This document shows, one piece after another, positions 1 to 5,547 of a DNA stretch of 11,814 bases. Position 1 is the stretch's first letter, and every line of letters starts with the position of its first letter. A program made the translations under genes and the position numbers. The DNA lies in the NCBI GenBank assembly GCA_024636395.1, contig JAGXHD010000006.1, positions 1 through 11,814 on the forward strand, read 5' to 3'. The notes below the pieces were generated by a model that had not been told where the DNA came from, did not search any database, and worked only from the letters and a program-made list of their open reading frames with translations. The stretch is from Sulfitobacter sp. (lineage in GTDB: Bacteria; Pseudomonadota; Alphaproteobacteria; Rhodobacterales; Rhodobacteraceae).

Positions 1-79
1 CGCGCTGATGGTGTTCCTGTTCTGGCAACTCGCCCAGCTCCAGCCCTACGTGATCGAAGACGGCGAGGATCAGGCCTAG
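1..79 (+). CDS. 3' end of an unidentified protein (partial)
   Basis: An open frame enters from the left edge, reading from base 2, and stops at TAG 77-79. The 25 visible residues start with a hydrophobic run (ALMVFLFWQLAQL) and end in an acidic tail (EDGEDQA). This could be the last membrane segment of a membrane protein followed by a short cytoplasmic tail, but that is inference from hydrophobicity alone. The reading frame is supported mainly by its being open to the edge and by the tidy stop-to-stop meeting with the convergent gene on the other strand, where the two TAG stops share the palindrome CTAG (76-79). I do not recognise the family. Confidence 0.45.
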   Translation, partial: ALMVFLFWQLAQLQPYVIEDGEDQA

Positions 80-732
80 CGACGCAACTCGGCATAAAGC
101 GCGCGACCGGCCTGCACACCCTTGCGTGCACCCATCGTCTCCAGCCACCGCGCCATATGCGGCTTATCGTCTAGTGTCTGCTGCTGGCCCTCCCAGAGCG
201 AGGCCCAGCCCCAGATCGAGAAATCGGCGATCGAGATGAAATCGCCGGCGATGAACTCATGCAGCGCCAATTGGCGGTCGAGCACGCCGTAAAGCCGGCC
301 TGTTTCGGTGCGGTAGCGGTCCTTGGCGTAGGGGATATCCTGTGGCGGATCGAACTTGGGGGCGAATTTCAGAAAATGATGCGCCTGGCCCGCCATCGGT
401 CCCAGCCCGCCCATTTGCCACATGAGCCATTGATCCACAGCAATCCGGTCGCGCTCGGTCTCCCCGCAAAATGTGCCGGTCTTGCGGGCGAGATATTGCA
501 GGATAGCACCACTCTCGAAGATCGACACGGGTGCGCCGTCCGGCCCGTCCGGATCGGTGATCGCTGGCATCCGGTTGTTCGGGGCGATCTTGAGAAATTC
601 AGGATCGAACTGATCACCCTTGCCGATGTTGATCAGGTGGGTGGTGTAGGGCAGGCCCATCTCTTCGAGGCAGATGGAAATTTTCCAGCCATTGGGCGTG
701 GGCCAGTAATAAAGATCAATGGGCGTGCTCAT
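76..732 (-). CDS. YfcG-like glutathione S-transferase
   Basis: This is a 218-residue cytosolic glutathione transferase family protein. The N-terminal thioredoxin-fold domain (about residues 1-85) carries the signature of the YfcG/Ure2-like (nu) group: TPNGWKI near residue 10, then PNNRMPAI and FESGAILQYLA, which form the glutathione site. The helical C-terminal domain contains WQMGGLGPMAGQAHHF, also very close to what I recall of E. coli YfcG. YfcG has weak transferase but good disulfide-bond reductase activity using two glutathiones, so a thiol-redox role is likely; the real substrate is unknown. I chose the ATG at 732 because GAAGGA lies just upstream and the protein begins directly at the first beta strand. 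The frame stays open to an ATG at 822, but the extra 30 residues look like non-coding sequence. It is divergent from metZ and convergent with the partial gene at the left edge. Confidence 0.92.
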   Translation of the reverse strand: MSTPIDLYYWPTPNGWKISICLEEMGLPYTTHLINIGKGDQFDPEFLKIAPNNRMPAITDPDGPDGAPVSIFESGAILQYLARKTGTFCGETERDRIAVDQWLMWQMGGLGPMAGQAHHFLKFAPKFDPPQDIPYAKDRYRTETGRLYGVLDRQLALHEFIAGDFISIADFSIWGWASLWEGQQQTLDDKPHMARWLETMGARKGVQAGRALYAELRR

Positions 733-839
733 AAGGGTTCCTTCGGGCAAATGAGGCCCCATGATGCGGGTTTTGGCGGTCAGAGCAAGAGGTCGCTCAC
801 TCCGTCGGTGCATCGGGTTCACCCGGCCACCTGCGATGC

Positions 840-868
840 TTGACGCCCGTGCTCCGATCCCCTAACCA
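840..868 (+). promoter_or_regulatory. Candidate sigma70-type promoter of metZ
   Basis: TTGACG (840-845) matches five of six -35 bases. Seventeen bases further on is a weak -10-like TAACCA (863-868). Transcription would start at about 875, which is almost exactly where the first helix of the SAM-II aptamer begins, and this placement is the main support. The -10 is poor by E. coli standards. Confidence 0.4.
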
Positions 869-873
869 CAGCG

Positions 874-927
874 GTGTGGCGATTTGTTACCGGATTGCGG
901 GCCGCATTAAATATTCCGCTAAAAGGT
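874..927 (+). ncRNA. SAM-II riboswitch (metA-type aptamer) in the metZ leader
   Basis: The sequence fits the compact H-type pseudoknot of SAM-II riboswitches, which bind S-adenosylmethionine and sit ahead of methionine genes in alphaproteobacteria. P1 pairs 874-880 (GTGTGGC) with 901-907 (GCCGCAT), with G.U wobbles. The loop begins with the conserved GATTT (881-885) and contains ACC (889-891) and TTGC (895-898). These pair with GGT (925-927) and with GC (918-919) in the hallmark GCTAAAA-GG stretch (918-926), making the pseudoknot. The AAAT element between P1 and that stretch (909-912) is also present. I aligned it from memory with the env-12 metX SAM-II RNA; spacing and conserved bases agree, except for one A fewer in the A tract. 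Rising SAM should turn metZ off. Confidence 0.85.
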
Positions 928-934
928 CAGGATG

Positions 935-972
935 AAAGCCCCCTTTCGCTTGACCGCGTTTGGGGTTTTTTT
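935..972 (+). terminator. Candidate intrinsic terminator in the metZ leader (riboswitch expression platform)
   Basis: AAAGCCCC (935-942) can pair with GGGGTTTT (962-969), with one G.U, enclosing a small CGC/GCG helix (947-949 with 956-958). A run of seven T follows the GGGG (966-972). The loop is large and part of the T run is used in the stem, so this is weaker than a textbook terminator. Its position between a SAM-II aptamer and a start codon more than 100 bases downstream suggests control by premature termination. A competing helix is described under findings. Confidence 0.5.
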
Positions 973-1038
973 GTGCCCACCCTTTTTTGCAAGGGCACTC
1001 TGAACAGGTCACACCGCGGGTGTGCAGAGGACATGTTG

Positions 1039-2223
1039 ATGAGCAAAGATTGGAAAGCAGCGACCAAGGCCGTGCATGCGGGTACACGGCGGAGCCAGTA
1101 CGGCGAAGTATCGGAGGCGATTTTTCTCACACAGGGTTTCGTTTACGACAGCGCCGAGCACGCCGAGCAGCGGTTTATCGCGAGCGGTGAAGATGAATTC
1201 ATCTACGCCCGTTACGGCAATCCCACGGTCAAGATGTTCGAGGAGCGCATTGCGGCGCTGGAGGGGGCGGAGGACGCCTTCGCCACAGCGTCGGGTATGG
1301 CGGCGGTCTCGGGTGCGCTGACCTCGATGCTGCGCGCGGGCGATCATGTCGTCTCTGCACGCGCGCTCTTCGGCTCCTGCCTTTATGTGCTCGAGGAAAT
1401 CCTCAGCCGCTACGGCGTTGAGGTCACGTTTGTGGACGGCACCGATCTTGCGCAATGGGAAGCGGCGATCCGGCCCGATACCAAGGCGGTCTTTTTCGAG
1501 TCGATTTCCAACCCCACACTCGAAGTCGTAGATATCGAAGCGGTGAGCAAACTGGCGCATGCCAAGGGCGCATTGGTGCTCATCGACAACGTCTTTGCCA
1601 CGCCGGTTTATTCACGGGCGTTTTCACAGGGTGCCGATGTGGTGATCTATTCGGCGACCAAGCATATCGACGGCCAGGGGCGCGCACTGGGTGGCGTGAT
1701 CCTCGGATCGCGGGAGTTTATCCGCAAGACCGTCGAGCCCTACATGAAACATACTGGCGGTTCTATGTCGCCGTTCACGGCATGGATCATGCTCAAGGGT
1801 CTGGAGACGATCGGCCTGCGCGTGCGCGCTCAGACGGCTACGGCGCTGGCCGTGGCTCAGGCGCTTGAGGGCCACGCGGGACTGGAGCAGACCATCTATC
1901 CCGGTCTGGGCAGCCATCCGCAAAACCCGCTGGTCCAAGCCCAAATGGGGGCAGGGGGCACGGTGCTCGCACTCGACATCAAAGGCGGCAAGGAAGTGGC
2001 GTTCAAAGTCCTGAACGCACTTCAGATCGGTTTGATTTCGAACAATCTGGGCGACACGAAAACCATCCTCACCCACCCGGCGACAACCACCCATCAACGA
2101 TTGCCGGATGCGCAAAAAGCCAGCCTCGGGATCACGCCGGGACTGGTGCGCGTCAGCATCGGGCTGGAGGATGCGGATGACCTGATTGCCGATTTCCTAC
2201 AGGCTCTGGATGCCGCCAGGTAA
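1039..2223 (+). CDS. metZ: O-succinylhomoserine sulfhydrylase (MetZ)
   Basis: This is a 394-residue PLP-dependent enzyme of the Cys/Met metabolism (gamma-family transsulfuration) group, cytosolic. MetZ joins sulfide to O-succinylhomoserine to make homocysteine directly, bypassing cystathionine. Visible signatures are YARYGNPTVKMFEERIAALEG near the N-terminus, the ASGMAAV turn, and the PLP-lysine segment YSATKHIDGQGR with Lys208; the DGQGR ending is typical of MetZ rather than MetB or MetC. Length fits the family. I chose ATG 1039 because AGAGGA (1026-1031) sits seven bases upstream; an in-frame ATG at 1033 and a TTG at 1036 are too close to it. The frame stays open back to 874, but that stretch is the riboswitch leader. 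The acyl donor (succinyl or acetyl) cannot be told from sequence alone. Confidence 0.93.
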   Translation: MSKDWKAATKAVHAGTRRSQYGEVSEAIFLTQGFVYDSAEHAEQRFIASGEDEFIYARYGNPTVKMFEERIAALEGAEDAFATASGMAAVSGALTSMLRAGDHVVSARALFGSCLYVLEEILSRYGVEVTFVDGTDLAQWEAAIRPDTKAVFFESISNPTLEVVDIEAVSKLAHAKGALVLIDNVFATPVYSRAFSQGADVVIYSATKHIDGQGRALGGVILGSREFIRKTVEPYMKHTGGSMSPFTAWIMLKGLETIGLRVRAQTATALAVAQALEGHAGLEQTIYPGLGSHPQNPLVQAQMGAGGTVLALDIKGGKEVAFKVLNALQIGLISNNLGDTKTILTHPATTTHQRLPDAQKASLGITPGLVRVSIGLEDADDLIADFLQALDAAR

Positions 2224-2263
2224 GGGTGTTTGAAAAAATTCCCCGTCAGGCGGAACAAATCTT

Positions 2264-2292
2264 TTGGTAATGTTGTGACGGCAGCCTACATA
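2264..2292 (+). promoter_or_regulatory. Candidate promoter of folE2
   Basis: TTGGTA (2264-2269) and TACATA (2287-2292) are separated by 17 bases and match four and three of six consensus positions. The predicted start near 2299 would leave a 25-base leader with the ribosome site GGGGAG. No strong terminator separates metZ from this point, so some read-through from metZ is possible. Confidence 0.35.
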
Positions 2293-2323
2293 AGGTTTCT
2301 GAACGATAAAGGGGAGTTGACCC

Positions 2324-3418
2324 ATGAATATCGCAACACCGATTGAGTCCATGCCCGACCGCAGCGCAGCGGAAGACGCACTTAAAACACTGCGCGCGTG
2401 GGCGTCTGGGGCGGATGCTGCCGATCTGGCAACGCTAGATCCCGCATTGGCGCAACTGCTTACCGGCGGCGAGGCCTATCCGCTGTTCGAGCGGTCCTAT
2501 CCGGCCGATTTCGAGATCGAGCCTGAATACAAGGCAAGCCTGCCAGATTTGCAGAACGGGCCGTCCAGTCTGATCAAGGGTGCGAACCAGCAGATTCAGC
2601 ACGTGGGCATTTCCAATTTCCGCCTGCCTGTGCAGTTCGAGACACGCGACAACGGCCCGCTAACGCTTGAGACTTCCGTGACGGGCACAGTGAGCCTCGA
2701 TGCGGATAAAAAGGGCATCAACATGTCCCGCATCATGCGCAGCTTTTATAAGCACGCCGAGAGCACGTTCAGCTTCAAGGTGATCGAGGCGGCGCTCGAT
2801 GATTACATCACCGATCTGGAAAGCTTTGATGCACGGATCCAGATGCGGTTCTCGTTCCCAATGAAAATCAGCAGCCTGCGCTCTGGGCTGGAAGGCTATC
2901 AATACTACGATCTCGCGCTGGAACTTGTCGAGTATCAGGGCGTGCGCCAGCAGATCATTCACCTCGATTACGTTTATTCCAGCACCTGCCCGTGCTCTCT
3001 TGAGCTCTCCGAGCATGCCCGCGCAACCCGCAATCAGCTCGCAACGCCCCATTCGCAGCGCTCTGTCGCACGAGTGTCGGTCCTGCTGGAGGAGGATGCC
3101 GATGTGCTGTGGTTCGAGGATCTGATCGAAGCTTGCCGCCGCGCGGTACCCACCGAGACGCAAGTGATGGTCAAGCGTGAGGACGAGCAGGCCTTTGCCG
3201 AACTAAACGCAGCCAATCCGATCTTCGTGGAAGATGCGGCACGGCTTTTCTGCGAGCAACTGCTGGCCGATGCGCGCATCTCCGATTTCCGCATCGTTGC
3301 CAGCCATCAGGAAAGCCTGCACAGCCATGATGCGGTGAGCGTGCTCACCGAGGGGCCGACCTTTGCGCAGGCGAGCCTTGACCCCAAGCTGTTCAATACG
3401 CTTTTCCACGTAGGCTAG
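2324..3418 (+). CDS. folE2: GTP cyclohydrolase FolE2 (type IB)
   Basis: This 364-residue cytosolic enzyme should convert GTP to 7,8-dihydroneopterin triphosphate plus formate, the first step of tetrahydrofolate synthesis (shared with queuosine precursors). It belongs to the COG1469 type, unrelated in sequence to FolE1 and usable with metals other than zinc. Seen in the sequence: LPDLQNG and QIQHVGISNFRLPV in the middle, the metal-site segment SSTCPCSLELSEHA with Cys222 and Cys224, PHSQRS with His243, and a late VKREDEQAF...NPIFVEDAARL block. Compared with my recollection of Neisseria FolE2, the spacing between the Cys and the metal-site His is about nine residues longer; the protein is also longer than the roughly 260-310 residues of many homologues, with an extra N-terminal part. 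ATG 2324 is preceded by GGGGAG at a good distance. Its product pathway supplies the methyl carrier for the methionine branch served by the upstream metZ. Confidence 0.93.
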   Translation: MNIATPIESMPDRSAAEDALKTLRAWASGADAADLATLDPALAQLLTGGEAYPLFERSYPADFEIEPEYKASLPDLQNGPSSLIKGANQQIQHVGISNFRLPVQFETRDNGPLTLETSVTGTVSLDADKKGINMSRIMRSFYKHAESTFSFKVIEAALDDYITDLESFDARIQMRFSFPMKISSLRSGLEGYQYYDLALELVEYQGVRQQIIHLDYVYSSTCPCSLELSEHARATRNQLATPHSQRSVARVSVLLEEDADVLWFEDLIEACRRAVPTETQVMVKREDEQAFAELNAANPIFVEDAARLFCEQLLADARISDFRIVASHQESLHSHDAVSVLTEGPTFAQASLDPKLFNTLFHVG

Positions 3419-3444
3419 CGCCACTCTTACGATTATTTTGATGA

Positions 3445-3471
3445 GGGCCACTCCGTACTCCGGAGTGGCCC
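3445..3471. terminator. Perfect 11-bp hairpin downstream of folE2
   Basis: GGGCCACTCCG (3445-3455) and CGGAGTGGCCC (3461-3471) are exact reverse complements around the five-base loop TACTC, 26 bases after the folE2 stop. No real T run follows on the + strand, so it may be a weak terminator or a 3' end stabiliser. Position and perfection argue that it ends the folE2 transcript. Confidence 0.65.
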
Positions 3472-3581
3472 CATTCATGTGCGGTGAGGTGCTGACGCCG
3501 GGGCATCAATGCGCGGCACGCGGGACGGCTATGCAGTTTTGGCGGTGGTGCTGCACCGCAGCGACACCTACTTGCTGAACA

Positions 3582-3595
3582 CGGGAATGATCCCG
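3582..3595. repeat. Short perfect inverted repeat upstream of the DUF1127 gene
   Basis: CGGGA-ATGA-TCCCG is a five-base-pair stem with a four-base loop, about 30 bases before the start codon. A second small inverted repeat, GCGGTG/CACCGC (3542-3547 and 3554-3559), lies further upstream. Either could be an operator half-site pair or a leader hairpin; I recognise neither as a known regulator site. Confidence 0.35.
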
Positions 3596-3624
3596 CACTG
3601 ATAAAAAGAAGTATGAAGGCATAT

Positions 3625-3906
3625 ATGATGACCTATCAAACAGCATCCGAGCATTTCGCTGCCCGCATCCCGGCCCGCGGCCAAAGCATCTCGACGGCGC
3701 CGTTTCTGAATGCGCGCGCTGGCCTCGCACAGATCACCGGTCTGTTCAGCGCCATTGGCGATTACCTGATCAAAATGTCGGAAGCCTCCGCACGTGTCAA
3801 AACGATCGAAGCGCTGCACGCAAAATCCGACGGTGAGCTGGCCCAGATGGGCCTGAAGCGCGAAGATATCGCCCGCCATGTGTTCAAAGACATGTACTAC
3901 ATCTAA
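3625..3906 (+). CDS. DUF1127 domain small protein
   Basis: A 93-residue protein whose last 45 or so residues form the arginine-poor DUF1127 (YjiS-like) helix pair: LHAKSDGELAQMGLKREDIARHVFKDMYYI is the diagnostic end (split here only by description: LHAKSDGELAQMG, then LKREDIARHVF). Proteins of this family are small and stress-linked in alphaproteobacteria; in Rhodobacter sphaeroides the DUF1127 protein CcaF1 has been described as an RNA-binding protein encoded with small regulatory RNAs. No catalytic residues are expected. The start is uncertain: ATG 3613, 3625 and 3628 are in frame. GAAGG at 3615-3619 suits 3625 or 3628 and lies inside the longer version, so I prefer 3625. It is monocistronic, between the folE2 hairpin and its own strong terminator. 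Confidence 0.82.
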   Translation: MMTYQTASEHFAARIPARGQSISTAPFLNARAGLAQITGLFSAIGDYLIKMSEASARVKTIEALHAKSDGELAQMGLKREDIARHVFKDMYYI

Positions 3907-3940
3907 GCTCTTGAGCGTCAGGAGCCCGGGCTGCGCGCAG

Positions 3941-3984
3941 GGCCCGTCAGATCCACCGGATACCGGTGATTTGGCGGGCCTTTT
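3941..3984 (+). terminator. Strong intrinsic terminator after the DUF1127 gene
   Basis: The arm 3941-3959 pairs with 3963-3980 over 18 base pairs with one bulged C (3953), two or three G.U pairs and a three-base loop ATA (3960-3962), followed by TTTT (3981-3984). It contains the near-loop palindrome ACCGGATACCGGT. This is the clearest intrinsic terminator in the window and separates the small gene from trkH. Confidence 0.85.
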
Positions 3985-4019
3985 GCATTCCCGAACGGCT
4001 GTGGCATGCGCGCGCCGCC

Positions 4020-4048
4020 TTGACACCGGCTGCCGCGCGCGCCAACCC
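4020..4048 (+). promoter_or_regulatory. Candidate trkH promoter
   Basis: A perfect -35 TTGACA (4020-4025) is followed after 17 bases by CAACCC (4043-4048), a poor -10 that resembles the weak one proposed for metZ. The expected transcription start falls at about 4055, next to the proposed ATG at 4056. This would give a leaderless message, in keeping with the lack of a Shine-Dalgarno. Confidence 0.35.
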
Positions 4049-4055
4049 TGCGCGG

Positions 4056-5501
4056 ATGGATCTGCGCCCTGTTGGATATGTTATTGGCCTCTTGGTGGCC
4101 GTGCTCGGGGCGGCCATGCTGGTGCCGCTGCTGGTAGATTTTGCCGAAGGCAGAGGCCATTGGCCCGTGTTTCTACAAAGTGCCGTGATCACCCTGCTGG
4201 GGGGCTCCGCAATTGCACTGGCCTGCGCCAGCGGCGTGCGCGAGGGGCTCACGATCCAGCAGACCTTCCTGCTGACCTCGTCAGTGTGGGTGGCACTGCC
4301 ACTTTTTGGCGCCATCCCTTTCGTGCTGGGGGAGACCGATGCCCGGGTCGTCGATGCGGTGTTCGAGGCTATGTCGGGGCTGACCACGACGGGGGCCACC
4401 GTCTTCACGGGTCTGGATGATCTGCCCAAGGGTCTGCTGATCTGGCGCGCCATCCTGCAATGGCTGGGCGGTATCGGTATCATCGTGGTCGCAATGGTCT
4501 TCCTGCCGGAACTGCGCGTGGGTGGCATGCAGATTTTCAGATCTGAGAGCTTCGATACGCTTGGTAAGATTTTGCCCCGTGCGGGTCAGATCGCAGGCCA
4601 GATTTCCGGGCTTTACGTGACCTTCACCCTTATCTGCGCGATGGTCTATCTGGCCTTGGGCATGGACGTCTTCGATGCGACCGCTCATGCAATGACGACA
4701 ATTTCGACGGGCGGTTTTTCAAATTACGATGCCTCGTTTGGGGTGTGCCAGGGGCCGCTCGAATATGTCGCGGCCGTGTTCATGATCCTCGCGGCGCTGC
4801 CCTTCGTACGCTACGTCCAATTGATCAACGGCAATCCGCTGGCACTGCACCGGGATCCTCAGGTGCGCGGCTTTGTGATGACGATCGCCGTACTGATCGC
4901 GCTCATCGTCCTGCTGCTCGAAGAGGGGACGCACCTGAGCAATGAACAGGCCCTGCGCGAGGCGTTCTTCAATGTGACTTCGATCATCTCGGGCACGGGC
5001 TACGCGTCTGTCGATTATATGCAATGGGGCAGCTTTGCGGTTGCGCTGTTCTTCTTCATCGGGCTCATCGGCGGTTGCGCTGGCTCGACAGCCTGCTCGA
5101 TCAAGGTGTTCCGCTATCAGCTTCTTTTTGCCTCCATCCGCGCCCAGCTGCGTCGGATCCGCTCGCCCCACGGTATTTTCACGCCCCGCTACGACGGGCG
5201 GCCCGTGAGCGAGGAAGTACTCGCCTCCGTCATGACATTCTTTATGTTTTTCGTCGTAACGCTCGGCGTCATTTCTGTCGCGCTGTCGATGACGGGGCTT
5301 GATTTCGTCACTTCCGTTTCGGGAGCCGCTGCGGCGCTCGCAAATATCGGGCCGGGATTGGGCGACATCATCGGGCCTGCGGGCAATTTCGCATCGCTCA
5401 ACGATACGGCGAAATGGATTCTCACTGTTGCAATGCTGCTCGGGCGGCTGGAGCTGATGGTCGTCTACGTGATTTTTACCGTCAAGTTCTGGCGCGCCTG
5501 A
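4056..5501 (+). CDS. trkH: TrkH family potassium uptake channel subunit
   Basis: A 481-residue inner-membrane protein of the TrkH/KtrB superfamily, which takes up K+ through a pore gated by a cytosolic TrkA ring; no trkA lies in this window. All four pore loops are visible with the filter glycine present: TTTGAT (Gly113), TISTGGFS (Gly219), ISGTGYAS (Gly315) and ANIGPGLG (Gly432). Glycine at all four positions argues for K+ selectivity. Hydrophobic segments fill the rest, starting with VGYVIGLLVAVLGAAMLVPLL at residues 6-26 (given in parts: VGYVIGLLVAV, LGAAMLVPLL). The length is normal for the family. I chose ATG 4056, where the first membrane segment begins; the frame is open to 3966, but that overlaps the terminator hairpin. 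It is convergent with the pseudoprotease gene. Confidence 0.93.
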   Translation: MDLRPVGYVIGLLVAVLGAAMLVPLLVDFAEGRGHWPVFLQSAVITLLGGSAIALACASGVREGLTIQQTFLLTSSVWVALPLFGAIPFVLGETDARVVDAVFEAMSGLTTTGATVFTGLDDLPKGLLIWRAILQWLGGIGIIVVAMVFLPELRVGGMQIFRSESFDTLGKILPRAGQIAGQISGLYVTFTLICAMVYLALGMDVFDATAHAMTTISTGGFSNYDASFGVCQGPLEYVAAVFMILAALPFVRYVQLINGNPLALHRDPQVRGFVMTIAVLIALIVLLLEEGTHLSNEQALREAFFNVTSIISGTGYASVDYMQWGSFAVALFFFIGLIGGCAGSTACSIKVFRYQLLFASIRAQLRRIRSPHGIFTPRYDGRPVSEEVLASVMTFFMFFVVTLGVISVALSMTGLDFVTSVSGAAAALANIGPGLGDIIGPAGNFASLNDTAKWILTVAMLLGRLELMVVYVIFTVKFWRA

Positions 5502-5528
5502 CGCATTTGGATCGTTCGCTCCAGGCGC
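5494..5528. terminator. Weak inverted repeat between convergent genes
   Basis: GCGCCTG (5494-5500, overlapping the end of trkH) and CAGGCGC (5522-5528) can pair over seven bases with a 21-base loop. There is no T run on either side. It is the only structure I see in the 46-base gap between trkH and the convergent gene, and might act as a bidirectional stop. Confidence 0.25.
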
Positions 5529-5547
5529 CCCCCCGCCAGTGTGCTGT

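Noticed and set aside
1009..1560. 183-codon - strand frame opposite metZ
   Set aside because: Shadow of the MetZ frame; the encoded peptide resembles no family I know.
2239..2255. Short TTCC/GGAA hairpin after the metZ stop as a terminator
   Set aside because: Four to five pairs with a mismatch and no T run; too weak to call.
2267..2279. Possible Zur (zinc) box GTAATGTTGTGAC ahead of folE2
   Set aside because: Only one half resembles the alphaproteobacterial Zur half-site; the other half is missing and the palindrome has three mismatched pairs. FolE2 genes can be Zur-controlled, but this sequence does not support it.
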